Positions 6,862-16,107 of a DNA stretch of 64,000 nt are shown piece after piece. A program made the translations under genes and the position numbers. Position 1 is the first letter of the stretch; every line of letters begins with the position of its first letter. The notes beneath the pieces are model-generated. The model ran no database searches, was not told where the DNA came from, and saw nothing but the letters and a program-made list of their open reading frames with translations. Source of the DNA: Polaribacter sp. L3A8 (GTDB lineage: Bacteria > Bacteroidota > Bacteroidia > Flavobacteriales > Flavobacteriaceae); contig NZ_CP047026.1 of assembly GCF_009796785.1 (NCBI RefSeq), forward strand, positions 4,074,501 to 4,138,500, read 5' to 3'.

Positions 6862-6893
6862 AAAAAAGCTCGTGATTTCTCACGAGCCTTTTT
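6862..6893 (-). terminator. Rho-independent terminator of the outer membrane protein gene
   Basis: The hairpin GCTCGTG-ATTTCT-CACGAGC (6868-6887) is flanked by an A-run on the left, so the minus-strand transcript ends in a U-run. It lies 22 bp after the stop of the gene at 6915. Confidence 0.8.
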
Positions 6894-6914
6894 ATAGTTT
6901 TTGTTAAATAATCC

Positions 6915-7808
6915 TTATATGTTAAGGTTGTAAGTTAATCCAACAGAAAAGTTGGTAGATTTACCAATATTACGACCGTCAATTACGCTGCTAAAACCTA
7001 AGCTAGCACCTAATTCTGGAATGATGTTTTTGTAAATAGTTGCACCAATTCTTGTGTATTCTACTTTTGTTTCAGGAAAATTTCCTGCAAAACCTTCACC
7101 TCCAATATCTACACCGTCTGTAGAAGCTAAATAATCTAACCAACCTTCTACATAAATAAGAGAGCTAGCGTATCCTATTTTAGTAGTTGCATAATAAGCA
7201 TTTGGTACATCAAATTTTGCTCCGCCAGCAGTATTGTCTGTTTTTCCTCTAAATTGGTAAGAATTTAAAAAAGTAGCAAAAAGCCCTGCATCGTTTTGTA
7301 AATGTAAACCTGCTGTTAAGTTGGTAGAAAAGGCATTGTTACCAAGAGATAAAATTCCATTTGGTTCGTAATCTGTAGGGATATCAAAACTTAAACCTGT
7401 AATTACGTTTAAATTTAATTTATCAAAATTAAAAGTATACGCATTGTATTTTAATCCGATAGAAATATCTTGAAAACCATCTTGTTCTGTAGTTCCGTTT
7501 ACAGGATCTGCAGCACCATTTCCTTTAGCAGAAATATAAGGCGCATTTAAAACAACCGATAATTTGTTTGTAATACCGTATTTAGCATAAAGACTATAAA
7601 CGTTTTGGTCAATTTCATTATGAACAGGAACTGCATCCATTTTAGTTTCTCCTGCATAAAATTTTTCATAATTACTAGATGTGTAAGAAGCTGTAATAGA
7701 TAGATCTCCTTTTTTAGGAGTAAATCCGTCGAGTAAGCCTTGGGCATTTGTTTGTGTTGTTAATAGTAGACCAAAAATTAATCCTGATACTAATTTTGTT
7801 GTTTTCAT
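6915..7808 (-). CDS. outer membrane beta-barrel protein (transporter/MetA-pathway-like)
   Basis: This 297-residue protein has a Sec signal peptide (MKTTKLVSGLIFGLLLTTQT, cleaved after NAQ). Alternating polar/hydrophobic beta strands follow throughout, and it ends FSVGLTYNLNI with the terminal aromatic/hydrophobic strand of an outer membrane barrel. The pattern of paired strands with short turns resembles the phenol_MetA_deg/transporter superfamily. Substrate is unknown. It is monocistronic with its own terminator at 6862-6893 and is divergent from pyrD. Confidence 0.7.
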   Translation of the reverse strand: MKTTKLVSGLIFGLLLTTQTNAQGLLDGFTPKKGDLSITASYTSSNYEKFYAGETKMDAVPVHNEIDQNVYSLYAKYGITNKLSVVLNAPYISAKGNGAADPVNGTTEQDGFQDISIGLKYNAYTFNFDKLNLNVITGLSFDIPTDYEPNGILSLGNNAFSTNLTAGLHLQNDAGLFATFLNSYQFRGKTDNTAGGAKFDVPNAYYATTKIGYASSLIYVEGWLDYLASTDGVDIGGEGFAGNFPETKVEYTRIGATIYKNIIPELGASLGFSSVIDGRNIGKSTNFSVGLTYNLNI

Positions 7809-8076
7809 TTTTTATGGTTTTAATAGTTCGGTTGCTTGGTCGAAGGCAAATTATTTTAATTACAATAGGGCTGAATTTTTTTTAATTTTATTTTTAATTT
7901 ATTGGTTTTTTATGGAGTTTGTAGATTCTTTATTAATTTATTATAGAATAGATATTTTATATCATTGTTTTTTTTGATATACCTAAGTGTTTGTTTTAAG
8001 TAATGTTTTTTTTTAGTTACTGTTTGTGATTTTTTAAATTGAAATATGTTTTAGAGTTTTATCGCTATAAAAATTG

Positions 8077-8084
8077 TAATTTTG
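8077..8084 (+). promoter_or_regulatory. -7 promoter box for pyrD
   Basis: TAATTTTG fits the Bacteroidota -7 consensus TAnnTTTG and lies 40 bp before the chosen ATG. A clear -33 TTG at the right spacing was not found. The box overlaps a possible TTG start codon at 8082, which argues against that start. Confidence 0.5.
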
Positions 8085-8123
8085 AAAACTAGAAATAAGC
8101 CACTCAAATTAATTCTAGTAAGC

Positions 8124-9158
8124 ATGTACAAATCTATTGTAAGACCAATTTTCTTTTTATTCGATCCCGAAAAAATTCATTATTTTACTTTCTCTTTAGT
8201 TAAAACCCTTTGTAAAATTCCTTTTGTTTCTTCAATTTTTAGAAGCTTATATGTGGTTGAAGACAAACGTTTAGAAAAAACTTTATTCGGAATTACTTTT
8301 AAAAATCCTGTTGGTTTAGCTGCTGGTTTTGATAAAAATGCTGTTTTGTATAACGAATTGGCAAACTTTGGTTTCGGTTTTATAGAAATAGGAACCGTAA
8401 CTCCAAAGGGACAAGCAGGTAATCCGAAAAAAAGATTGTTTCGTTTAAAAGACGATCAAGGAATTATAAACAGAATGGGGTTTAATAATGACGGAATGGA
8501 AGCTGCCATTAAAAACCTAAAAAAGAATAAAGAACAGGTAATTATTGGTGGAAACATTGGTAAAAATACTGCAACTACTCCAGAAAATTATACAGAAGAT
8601 TATTGCGAAGTTTTTAAAGAATTGCATCCTTATGTAGATTATTTTGTACTAAATGTAAGTTGCCCAAATGTTGGTAGTCATGCAAAATTGAACGATAAAG
8701 ATTATTTGTTAGAGTTAATTTCTGCTTGTAAAGCTTTAAATTCTAAAGAAAAGATACAGAAACCAATTTTACTTAAAATTGCGCCAGATTTAAATAACAA
8801 TCAGTTAGATGAAATTATAGAATTGGTAAGCGAAACTAAAATTGATGGTGTAATTGCTTCTAATACATCAACCAATAGAGATAATCTAAAAGTATCTAAA
8901 GAGCGTTTGGCAGAAATTGGTAATGGAGGTGTAAGTGGTCAACCAGTAAAAAACCAAAGTACAGCGGTTATTAAATATCTAGCCGATACATCAAATAAAT
9001 CTTTTCCTATTATTGGAGTAGGAGGTATTCATTCTGAAAAGGATGCTTTAGAAAAACTAAATGCAGGAGCAGATTTAGTGCAAGTGTATACTGGTTTTAT
9101 TTATGAAGGACCTGGTTTGGTAAAACGTATTAATAAAGCCATTTTAAAACAACTTTAG
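8124..9158 (+). CDS. pyrD: dihydroorotate dehydrogenase (quinone), class 2
   Basis: PyrD oxidises dihydroorotate to orotate with a quinone acceptor, the fourth step of pyrimidine synthesis, at the cytoplasmic membrane. The protein has 344 residues from the ATG at 8124. The N-terminal helix ([20 protein letters not shown]) is the membrane-associating extension of class 2 enzymes. FMN-site motifs are visible: [27 protein letters not shown] with the class 2 catalytic serine, and IIGVGGIHS. The frame extends upstream to a TTG at 8082, but that codon overlaps the promoter box. It is followed 99 bp later by a LysE-type exporter. Confidence 0.93.
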   Translation: MYKSIVRPIFFLFDPEKIHYFTFSLVKTLCKIPFVSSIFRSLYVVEDKRLEKTLFGITFKNPVGLAAGFDKNAVLYNELANFGFGFIEIGTVTPKGQAGNPKKRLFRLKDDQGIINRMGFNNDGMEAAIKNLKKNKEQVIIGGNIGKNTATTPENYTEDYCEVFKELHPYVDYFVLNVSCPNVGSHAKLNDKDYLLELISACKALNSKEKIQKPILLKIAPDLNNNQLDEIIELVSETKIDGVIASNTSTNRDNLKVSKERLAEIGNGGVSGQPVKNQSTAVIKYLADTSNKSFPIIGVGGIHSEKDALEKLNAGADLVQVYTGFIYEGPGLVKRINKAILKQL

Positions 9159-9257
9159 GTTTTATAATTGTAGATATTTCTGTGCTTACAAGCGTTTCTG
9201 AAAATAAGTTTATATTTATAACTTATTTAGGAATGATTTTCCAATGATTAAAAATAA

Positions 9258-9872
9258 ATGATAGAAATTTTAATTTCTTTTGCAATAGCAACTTCTATTT
9301 TATCACTTTCTCCAGGACCAGATAATATTTTTGTACTTACACAAAGTATTGTAAACGGAACAAAATATGGTTTAGCTACTGTTTTTGGTTTAATGACTGG
9401 TTGCCTTGTTCATACTACATTAGTGGCTTTTGGGATCTCTGCCATCATCAAAGAAAATGAAAGCCTTTTTTTTGTGATCAAATTAATAGGGGCAAGTTAT
9501 TTAATGTTTTTGGCGTACAAAGTATTTAAAAGTGATGCAAAAATTGTTTTATCTAATGATGGTGTTAAAAAGGAATCGACTCTAGCGTTATTTAAAAAAG
9601 GATTTATTATGAATGTCTTAAACCCAAAAGTGGCTTTGTTCTTTTTAGCCTTTTTTCCTCAGTTTTTGTTTTCTAATACGATCTCAACCGTTATTCAATT
9701 TTATACTTTAGGAGGCATCTTTATTTTAGTTTCCTTTTTAGTTTTTGGAATGATTGCTGTTCTTGCAGGCAGTATTTCTAACTACTTAAAAGAACACGCT
9801 AAAATAGGAATGTATTTAAAATGGGGACAAATAATAGTATTTGTCTTTATTGCAATTATGATTTTGTTGTAA
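9258..9872 (+). CDS. LysE/RhtB-family amino acid exporter
   Basis: This 204-residue inner membrane protein has about six hydrophobic segments. The N-terminal segment carries the LysE signature SLSPGPDNIFVLTQS, and a second conserved stretch (GFIMNVLNPKVALFFLAFFP) is present near residue 115. Length and layout are normal for the family, which exports amino acids such as lysine, threonine or homoserine. The substrate cannot be told from sequence. Confidence 0.88.
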   Translation: MIEILISFAIATSILSLSPGPDNIFVLTQSIVNGTKYGLATVFGLMTGCLVHTTLVAFGISAIIKENESLFFVIKLIGASYLMFLAYKVFKSDAKIVLSNDGVKKESTLALFKKGFIMNVLNPKVALFFLAFFPQFLFSNTISTVIQFYTLGGIFILVSFLVFGMIAVLAGSISNYLKEHAKIGMYLKWGQIIVFVFIAIMILL

Positions 9873-10186
9873 TTACTTGCTGTGTGTTTTTATCTTTTTT
9901 AATTCTAAAATATCACTTCGAGTGATTTTGGAATATGAAAAAAAGGTATTGAAAACATTTAATGACATATAAATTATTACTTCTTTATTAAGTTGGTATA
10001 TTTCTATAGAGAATGCTAAAGTAATTAAAAACACAGTTCTTTTTTATAGAACAAAAGATGGGGGAAATAAAGATGTTGTTTTTATAGACAATGCAAACGT
10101 AAGAGTTTTTATGGTTTAATAATGTTTTACATTGTAACAAAACGAATACTCAAACGTCTTATTTATGTAACCAACTAAATATATAA
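9873..10186 (+). other. gene-poor stretch with a possible coding remnant
   Basis: There is no intact gene. Between about 9985 and 10119 the plus strand is open and reads SLLSWYISIENAKVIKNTVL and onward through FYRTKDGGNKDVVFIDN to a stop at 10117-10119, without an ATG. It has normal-looking codon use and may be the end of a decayed gene. The rest is AT-rich spacer. Confidence 0.3.
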
Positions 10187-10345
10187 ATGAGTTTTTTTAG
10201 AGTTTTATTTGCTATTATTTTCCCTCCACTTTCTGTAATAGATAAAGGTTGTGGATCTTTCTTTATTATCTTTTTACTAACACTTTGTGGATGGATTCCT
10301 GGAGTAATTGGTGCATTGGTAATTTTAAATAACCCTAAGAATTAG
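10187..10345 (+). CDS. YqaE/Pmp3-family small membrane protein
   Basis: This 52-residue protein begins MSFFRVLFAIIFPPLSVIDK and continues GCGSFFIIFLLTLCGWIPGV with a short IGALVILNN tail. Two transmembrane hairpin segments, the FPPLSV motif and the CGWIPG motif are those of the YqaE/Pmp3 (UPF0057) family. These peptides sit in the cytoplasmic membrane and are linked to salt or membrane-potential stress in other organisms. It is followed 29 bp later by a secreted hypothetical gene on the same strand. Confidence 0.85.
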   Translation: MSFFRVLFAIIFPPLSVIDKGCGSFFIIFLLTLCGWIPGVIGALVILNNPKN

Positions 10346-10374
10346 GAAGTGTTTATTTAGGTTAAACTATTAAA

Positions 10375-10758
10375 ATGAAAAATAAAATACTACTTCTTTT
10401 TTGTTTTTTAGTTGCCATAAATAGTAATGCGCAGATAAAATCCATTCACTTTATTGGAAATTGGAAAATTGTTAAAGAAGATTTTAATAAAGACTTTATT
10501 ACCTTAAAAAAGAATGTAAAAGGTTTTGGTACTGCTATTATTCTTTTCGATCAATATAAAATAAGAGAAACCTTTTCTGCTCCTTGTGGCAATGACACTC
10601 GATTTTTTAGTTCTGTAAAAAAAGGAGTTGGAAATTGGGTGTATAATGATAAAGACAAAATTTTTATTTCATCAATACCAATATTATGTCATGAAAAACG
10701 TTTTAAGTTAATTGCTTTCTATGATGATAAAATAGTATTGAAACCGATTAGAAATTAA
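10375..10758 (+). CDS. secreted hypothetical protein, lipocalin-like size
   Basis: This 127-residue protein has a Sec signal peptide (MKNKILLLFCFLVAINSNAQ, cleavage after NAQ). The mature part is about 107 residues, beta-rich, and opens IGNWKIVKEDF, a W-containing strand reminiscent of lipocalin-like domains. Two cysteines (SAPCGND and PILCHEK) could form a disulfide. I recognise no specific family. Its stop overlaps the convergent csaA gene by 4 bp. Confidence 0.6.
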   Translation: MKNKILLLFCFLVAINSNAQIKSIHFIGNWKIVKEDFNKDFITLKKNVKGFGTAIILFDQYKIRETFSAPCGNDTRFFSSVKKGVGNWVYNDKDKIFISSIPILCHEKRFKLIAFYDDKIVLKPIRN

Positions 10759-11093
10759 GAAACCTGTTCACCATTTTTAATCTCTTTAGAAGGTTGTAAT
10801 AAAACTACATCTCCCTCTACATTATAAACACCTATTACTAAGCATTCACTCATAAAGTTGGCAATTTGACGAGGTTTAAAGTTTACAATAACAGAAACTT
10901 GTTTGTGTAATAAATCTTCTTTGGTGTATAAATCTGTTATTTGTGCACTCGACTTTTTAATACCCAAAGCCCCAAAATCAATTTTTAATTGATAAGCAGG
11001 TTTTCTAGCTTTAGGGAAATCATTCACTTCTATAATGGTTCCTATTCTAATATCTACTTTTAAAAAATCTTCGAAGGTTATTTCGTCTTTCAT
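10755..11093 (-). CDS. csaA: tRNA-binding / CsaA-like OB-fold protein
   Basis: The protein has 112 residues, the usual CsaA length. It begins with the family opening TFEDFLKVDIRIGTIIEVND, followed by ARKPAYQLKIDFG and KQVSVIVNFKPRQIANFMSE. This single-domain OB fold resembles the C-terminal tRNA-binding domain of MetRS and the export chaperone CsaA of Bacillus. It starts 1 bp from the end of the upstream DUF962 gene, with which it probably forms an operon. Confidence 0.88.
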   Translation of the reverse strand: MKDEITFEDFLKVDIRIGTIIEVNDFPKARKPAYQLKIDFGALGIKKSSAQITDLYTKEDLLHKQVSVIVNFKPRQIANFMSECLVIGVYNVEGDVVLLQPSKEIKNGEQVS

Positions 11094-11094
11094 A

Positions 11095-11562
11095 TTATTT
11101 TTTCTTCATTCCTAATTTCTGTATCACCCATAATGGCCCTATCAATAAAAACTCTAAATCTTTTAAGAAAGAGGGTTTAGCACCTTCTACTTTATGCCCG
11201 TAAAACTGACCAATCCAAGCTAAAACAAAAATAATAATGGATGTGTACAGTAGGTTTACATGATTGCCTATTAAAAAATTAGCTATAATTGATATTAAAA
11301 TAATAAAGAGCATTTCAATAAAATACCAAAAGCCCAAACGCAGATAAAAAATAGAAATAACAAGCCCTACAACTACTGCCCAATTTTCTAGTAAAGGATT
11401 AGAAAGCGCAAAAGTGTTTTCTAAAAATGTAGTTGGTATGCTCATGAGTAAACCAATAACACTAAAAAAGATAAGAGGAACACAAACGTAATGTATGGCT
11501 TGGTTTGTTTCATTTTGATGGCTTACAGCGTATTCATCAAAATATTCTTTGGCAGTTTTCAT
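11095..11562 (-). CDS. DUF962/Mpo1-like membrane protein
   Basis: This 155-residue protein opens MKTAKEYFDEYAVSHQNETN followed by QAIHYVCVPLIFFSVIGLL, the HxxxxN...H signature of the DUF962/YGL010w family. The second half has four hydrophobic helices and IGQFYGHKVEGAKPSFLKDL near the end. Yeast Mpo1 is an iron-dependent dioxygenase in 2-hydroxy fatty acid breakdown. Whether the bacterial protein does the same is inference. It is in operon with csaA, spacing 1 bp. Confidence 0.8.
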   Translation of the reverse strand: MKTAKEYFDEYAVSHQNETNQAIHYVCVPLIFFSVIGLLMSIPTTFLENTFALSNPLLENWAVVVGLVISIFYLRLGFWYFIEMLFIILISIIANFLIGNHVNLLYTSIIIFVLAWIGQFYGHKVEGAKPSFLKDLEFLLIGPLWVIQKLGMKKK

Positions 11563-11619
11563 AAAATTGATATTAAAAACTTACAAGATAACTATTTTTT
11601 ATAAAAAAGGGAATCGTTA

Positions 11620-12156
11620 TTATTTCCAACCATTTCTAATCATTAGTTCTTCTATATGTGCAAAATGATGTTTACTATGCCAAGCATAAATACAGATATT
11701 CTCTTTTAAACTAACCTCTTTATGACCAACAGGGTGAATAAATGTTTTATTTAATTCGGCCTCTGTTAAACCATTTAAAAAATACACCCATCTAGAGTGC
11801 AAAGCTTTTAAAGCATCAATAGATAAAGAGATAGGTGCAGTTTTAGCATCATGTAATTCTGCCCAACGGTCTTCGTAATAGGCTTTAATTACTGGCTTAT
11901 CTTCTGTTAATGCCCATTTAAAACGGGTATATGAATTATGATGACTATCATAACAATGGTGTACTACTTGTCTAATGGTCCAACCACTTTCTCTGTATGG
12001 AGTATCTAATTGTTTTTCAGATAAGTCTTTGGTTAAAAATTCTAGTTCTTGAGGAAATCGCTCTAAAATAGAAACCCAATCTTCAATATTTTTTTTTGTG
12101 ATATTTTCTGGAACATTTGCTCTTCCTATTGGGTATTTTAATTCTTCTAGTGTCAT
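11620..12156 (-). CDS. DinB-fold metal-dependent hydrolase (YfiT type)
   Basis: This 178-residue DinB four-helix protein matches the YfiT/bacillithiol-transferase-like layout. It opens LKYPIGRANVPENITKKNIE. The metal ligands are expected in RQVVHHCYDSHHNSY (first His) and in YAWHSKHHFAHIEEL (two His near the C terminus). The aromatic KAYYEDRWAELHD loop is typical. The precise substrate is unknown. It starts directly after the stop of the upstream TPR lipoprotein gene (0 bp spacing), suggesting translational coupling. Confidence 0.85.
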   Translation of the reverse strand: MTLEELKYPIGRANVPENITKKNIEDWVSILERFPQELEFLTKDLSEKQLDTPYRESGWTIRQVVHHCYDSHHNSYTRFKWALTEDKPVIKAYYEDRWAELHDAKTAPISLSIDALKALHSRWVYFLNGLTEAELNKTFIHPVGHKEVSLKENICIYAWHSKHHFAHIEELMIRNGWK

Positions 12157-12837
12157 TTATTTCTTTATAATTTTTTTCAAAAAACGGTTAGAATTTCTGT
12201 TTTCTGGATTTATAGTTAACGCCTTTTTAAAGTTGATAATTGCATTTGCAGTATCTTTTTTTAATAAATAAGCTTCTCCCATGCTATCAAAAACGTTTGA
12301 ACTTTCTGGGTATAAGATAGCATTTATTTTAAAAATCTCTAAAGCGTCGTCAAAATTATCTTTTTTAATAAATGTATAGCCTAACTTGTTTAATGTGTGT
12401 TGATTAATGGTTGGGTTTAAAGAATCCTTTTGTTGAATCACTTTAAAAGCTTCCAAGGCTTTGCTAAATTCTTTGGCTTCAAAATATTCGTGAGGCGTTT
12501 TTTCTCCTTCTAATAATTTTCTAAAATGATATTTTACACCTTTGTGTTCTCTTTTTTCAGCCAATTCAATATGCATTTTTGGTTGACGTACAAAGAGTAT
12601 TTTTTCGTTTAATTCTTTCATATAAAAAGCGCTGTCACTAACTTTTAATAATTTTAAATCATTATTACCACGCCATTTTGCATAAAGTAGTTGTTCTTTA
12701 AAATAGATTTCTATTACTTCGTTATCATTAAATAAATAACGTCCTTGTGTTGCAGTTATAAAGTCTTCAGAGTTTTTTTGCGAAGTACAACTAGCTAATA
12801 AAAAAAAGAAAAATAAAGAAGTTAGAAAGTTTTTCAT
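12157..12837 (-). CDS. TPR-containing lipoprotein
   Basis: This 226-residue protein has a lipoprotein signal (MKNFLTSLFFFFLLASC, lipobox LASC, then TSQKNSED). Residues 25-105 form a DUF3471-like beta region (YLFNDNEVIEIYFKEQ). The C-terminal half holds about three TPR units (ALEAFKVIQQKDSLNP, DALEIFKINAILYPES, NAIINFKKALTINPEN). It is probably anchored in the outer or inner membrane facing the periplasm as a protein-protein scaffold. It is the first gene of an operon with the YfiT-type hydrolase. Confidence 0.78.
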   Translation of the reverse strand: MKNFLTSLFFFFLLASCTSQKNSEDFITATQGRYLFNDNEVIEIYFKEQLLYAKWRGNNDLKLLKVSDSAFYMKELNEKILFVRQPKMHIELAEKREHKGVKYHFRKLLEGEKTPHEYFEAKEFSKALEAFKVIQQKDSLNPTINQHTLNKLGYTFIKKDNFDDALEIFKINAILYPESSNVFDSMGEAYLLKKDTANAIINFKKALTINPENRNSNRFLKKIIKK

Positions 12838-13034
12838 GGTAGGTTGGTTATAATGAGTACATTATTTTAGACGATCAATAGGCCTATATTGTTACAGTTT
12901 TTATCAAAAAAAATCTATGAAGATTCATTAATTCGGTGAAAATTAGTTTTTTATTTTCTCAAATAAAAATCAATAAAAAAAAGTGTACTAATTTTTTTAA
13001 AAACTATCTTTACTAGTATCAAAAAATAAAATAA

Positions 13035-13955
13035 ATGAAAGTTGTAACACTTACCATAAATCCTGCTTTAGATAAAAGCGCAAAAGTTGCAGAAATGACA
13101 CCTTTTGATAAATTAGAATGTTCAGATATTACCTATCATCCAGGTGGTGGAGGTGTTAATATTTCTAGAGTGTTACATCGTTTAGCTATAGATAGCCATT
13201 GTTTGTTTCCTTATGGAGGTAAAACAGGCGAGCATTTAAAAGATTTATTAAAAGCGCAACATATCAATGTTTTTGCAACACCGATTTCTATTTGGACTAG
13301 AGAAAATTTTGCCGTGTTTGATGAGAAAACAGGCTTGCAGTTCAGATTCGGAATGCCAACAACTCCTTTTGTAGAAACAGAAATGTCACCCGTAGAAAAG
13401 TTGATAAATGAGCAAGTAGGGAATAACGATATTTTTGTAATTAGTGGCAGTTTACCAAAAGGATTACCAACGGATTATTACTCTAAAATCATTCAAAAAT
13501 TAACGGCAAAAGGTATAAAAGTAATTGTAGATACTTCAGGCCCAGTTTTTAATGAAGTTTTAAAAAACGAGTTGTTTTTAATAAAACCAAATCAAAAAGA
13601 ATTGGCACGTTTAGCAGGAGTAGAAGCGCAAACAAAAGAAGAGCAAGAAGCCTTTGCTTTAAAAATGGTTGCAGATCAAATAGCTCAATATGTGGTGGTT
13701 TCTTTAGGTAAAGACGGTGCATTTGTAGCACATAAAAATGGCGTAGACTATGTAAAAGCACCAGTAATTTCTGTAAAAAGTACTATTGGAGCAGGAGATA
13801 GCATGGTTGCTGGCTTAATTTATGCGATTACACAAAACGAAACGCCAAAAAATATGTTACGTTGGGGAGTTGCTTGTGGCGTATCCGCCACCTTAAGTGA
13901 AGGATCTGATTTGGCACACAAAGAAAATATTGATAAAATTTTGAAACTAGTTTAA
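13035..13955 (+). CDS. PfkB-family sugar-phosphate kinase (1-phosphofructokinase/Pfk-2 type)
   Basis: This ribokinase-fold protein has 306 residues. Substrate-side motif TYHPGGGGVNISRVLHRL is at residues 36-53, NPALDK is near the N terminus, FVISGSLPKGLP is in the middle, and IKPNQKELARL is present. The C-terminal signature STIGAGDSMVAGLIYAI carries the catalytic Asp. These are features of the 1-phosphofructokinase/tagatose-6-phosphate/Pfk-2 branch, so it probably phosphorylates fructose 1-phosphate or fructose 6-phosphate. There is no PTS gene nearby to decide between them. TATCTTTA at about 13008 resembles a -7 box. Confidence 0.85.
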   Translation: MKVVTLTINPALDKSAKVAEMTPFDKLECSDITYHPGGGGVNISRVLHRLAIDSHCLFPYGGKTGEHLKDLLKAQHINVFATPISIWTRENFAVFDEKTGLQFRFGMPTTPFVETEMSPVEKLINEQVGNNDIFVISGSLPKGLPTDYYSKIIQKLTAKGIKVIVDTSGPVFNEVLKNELFLIKPNQKELARLAGVEAQTKEEQEAFALKMVADQIAQYVVVSLGKDGAFVAHKNGVDYVKAPVISVKSTIGAGDSMVAGLIYAITQNETPKNMLRWGVACGVSATLSEGSDLAHKENIDKILKLV

Positions 13956-13977
13956 ATTTTTTTCTATAATTATTTGA

Positions 13978-14152
13978 AGCTATTTCCTGCTTTCCACTAT
14001 ATCTTTTTATTCTTGTTATTGCTCAGTTTACTATTTTGTAAACTGCGGCAATCTCTTTTTAGTTAGCAGATTGCTTCGTTCCTCGCAATAACGGTTTTAA
14101 AAAAAGTCATAAAAAGGATGCCGTTTCAATCAGGGCTAAGCTAATTTGCAAA
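13978..14152 (+). repeat. interspersed repeat (family R1) with nested short repeat
   Basis: The ends match the element at 31981-32064 in reverse orientation: AAGCTATTTCCTGCTTTCCA at the left, and AAAAAGGATGCCGTTTCAAT then CAGGGCTAAGC at the right. The other copy joins these two blocks by about 11 bp. Here about 85 bp intervene, including AGATTGCTTCGTTCCTCGCA (14068-14093), a second repeat family also present at 18391-18418 and 51601-51673. I read this as one repeat inserted in another. Confidence 0.6.
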
Positions 14153-14618
14153 CGTTATTTATAAGTAGTTATTAATGACTATTTTTTAATAACGTGTACA
14201 CTTTTTTTTAGTTATTGAATCTTATAAAAGATGTTTTTTTATCAATGGAAAAAGAAAAGAAATAAAAGAAAAATATTTCTCGTCACTCTTTTGTTGTTCT
14301 GTATAAATGACAATTTGTTTTATTTTAGGTGTAGTTTGTTGTTAAGAGTAAGACATAAAGAGAAGCTTATTTTAAGATTTTAAGGCCCATTTTATTACTT
14401 TTATAGAATTAAAATTAAAGAATTATCATAAAAATTAAAGACTCCATAAAATAAATAGACATCGTATTTTTTTAGAGGTTAACTTGTTGTTTATCAGCAT
14501 TGTATAGGGTGGTTTAACAGTTGGGTATAATATACATAAATATTTACAGCAGCTTAAAGCAGAATATATTCTTATTTTTGGTAGCTGATTATCATTTAAA
14601 TAATTAAAGAACAAACAA
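14153..14618 (+). promoter_or_regulatory. leu operon upstream region with candidate -7 box at 14573-14580
   Basis: This stretch is AT-rich and non-coding. TATTTTTG at 14573-14580 fits TAnnTTTG and lies 38 bp before the leuC ATG. No good -33 TTG was found. I looked for a leucine-rich leader peptide or T-box-like structure and saw neither convincingly. Confidence 0.35.
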
Positions 14619-16016
14619 ATGGCAAATACATTATTTGACAAAGTATGGGATTCACACGTTGTTCGTCAAGTTAAAGACGGACCAGATGTGTTTTTTATAG
14701 ATCGTCATTTTATTCACGAAGTTACAAGTCCCGTAGCTTTCTTAGGTTTAGAAAGTAGAGGAAACAGTGTTGTATATCCTGCGCGAACATTCGCAACAGC
14801 AGATCACAACACACCAACCATAAACCAACATTTACCTGTAGCAGATCCTTTATCTGCAAATCAGTTAGATGCCTTAGAAAGAAATGCAAAAAAGCATGGT
14901 ATTTCTCACTGGGGTTTAGGAGATCTTAATAACGGAATTGTACACGTTGTAGGCCCGGAAAACGGAATTACATTACCTGGTGCAACTATTGTTTGTGGAG
15001 ATTCTCATACATCTACGCATGGTGCTTTTGGTGCTATTGCTTTTGGTATTGGTACTTCTGAGGTAGAAATGGTATTGTCTACACAATGTATTATGCAACA
15101 AAAACCTAAAGCGATGCGTATTAACGTAAACGGTAAATTAGGTTTAGGTGTAACGCCAAAAGATGTTGCTTTATACATTATTTCTAAGCAAACAACTTCT
15201 GGTGCAACTGGATATTTTGTTGAATATGCTGGTGATGTTTTTGAAGACATGTCTATGGAAGGTCGTATGACTGTGTGTAACTTGTCTATAGAGATGGGAG
15301 CACGTGGAGGTATGATTGCTCCAGATGCAAAAACGTTCGAATATTTAAAAGGTCGTGCTCAAACTCCTAAGGGAGCAGATTGGGATAAGGCAATGAAATA
15401 TTGGGAAACTCTTTATACAGAAGAAGGAGCAGAATTTGATGTAGAATTTAATTATGAAGCATCAGATATTGAACCAATGATTACTTACGGAACAAACCCA
15501 GGAATGGGAATGGGAGTAACAAAATCGATTCCTACTGCAGAAAGTTTAAAAGGTGGCGTAGATACTTACAGAAAATCTTTAGGATATATGTCTTTTAACG
15601 AAGGCGATTCTATGATTGGTAAAGAAATAGACTTTGTGTTTTTAGGTTCTTGTACAAACGGACGTATAGAAGACTTTAGAGGTTTTTGTTCTATTGTAAA
15701 AGGAAGACAAAAAGCACCTAATGTTACAGCTTGGTTAGTACCAGGTTCTCATAAAGTTGTAGATCAAATAAAAGCAGAAGGTTTAGATAAAATTATTACA
15801 GACGCAGGTTTTGTATTAAGAGAACCAGGTTGTTCTGCATGTTTGGCAATGAATGATGATAAAATTCCATCAGGAAAATTATCAGTTTCAACATCAAACA
15901 GAAACTTCGAAGGAAGACAAGGACCAGGGTCTAGAACCTTATTAGCATCACCTTTAGTGGCAGCAGCATCTGCAGTTAGTGGCGTTGTTACAGATCCAAG
16001 AACGTTATTAGTATAA
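14619..16016 (+). CDS. leuC: 3-isopropylmalate dehydratase large subunit
   Basis: With LeuD, LeuC isomerises 2-isopropylmalate to 3-isopropylmalate in leucine synthesis in the cytosol. The protein has 465 residues, full length. The aconitase-type 4Fe-4S ligands are in [15 protein letters not shown] and [12 protein letters not shown] (CxxC). Other family motifs are [20 protein letters not shown] near residue 130 and [20 protein letters not shown] near the end. It is the first gene of the leuCDAB operon. The ATG follows an A-rich stretch without a Shine-Dalgarno sequence, as usual in Bacteroidota. Confidence 0.96.
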   Translation: MANTLFDKVWDSHVVRQVKDGPDVFFIDRHFIHEVTSPVAFLGLESRGNSVVYPARTFATADHNTPTINQHLPVADPLSANQLDALERNAKKHGISHWGLGDLNNGIVHVVGPENGITLPGATIVCGDSHTSTHGAFGAIAFGIGTSEVEMVLSTQCIMQQKPKAMRINVNGKLGLGVTPKDVALYIISKQTTSGATGYFVEYAGDVFEDMSMEGRMTVCNLSIEMGARGGMIAPDAKTFEYLKGRAQTPKGADWDKAMKYWETLYTEEGAEFDVEFNYEASDIEPMITYGTNPGMGMGVTKSIPTAESLKGGVDTYRKSLGYMSFNEGDSMIGKEIDFVFLGSCTNGRIEDFRGFCSIVKGRQKAPNVTAWLVPGSHKVVDQIKAEGLDKIITDAGFVLREPGCSACLAMNDDKIPSGKLSVSTSNRNFEGRQGPGSRTLLASPLVAAASAVSGVVTDPRTLLV

Positions 16017-16018
16017 AA

Positions 16019-16099
16019 AAGCTATAAGCTATTGGCTTTATGCCATAAGCTTATTAAATATAAAAATTGCTTTTAGCATATAGCTTAAAGCATAAAGCA
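16019..16099. repeat. palindromic intergenic repeat in leuC-leuD gap
   Basis: Two palindromic units built from AGCTTATAGC/GCTTTATGC words fill the gap: TAAGCTATTGGCTTTATGCC with its following ATAAGCTTA, then GCTTTTAGCATATAGCTTAA. It could fold as tandem hairpins in the leader-distal mRNA. Repeats of this word type are scattered in flavobacterial genomes. No function is evident. Confidence 0.5.
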
Positions 16100-16107
16100 G
16101 ATTAACA

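Noticed and set aside
8082..8123. Longer pyrD beginning at a TTG codon
   Set aside because: The TTG overlaps the TAATTTTG promoter box. The ATG at 8124 starts the normal class 2 N-terminal helix.
13956..14618. Leucine leader peptide or T-box upstream of leuC
   Set aside because: No run of Leu codons with start and stop, and no T-box-like motif was seen. Much of the region is interspersed repeat.
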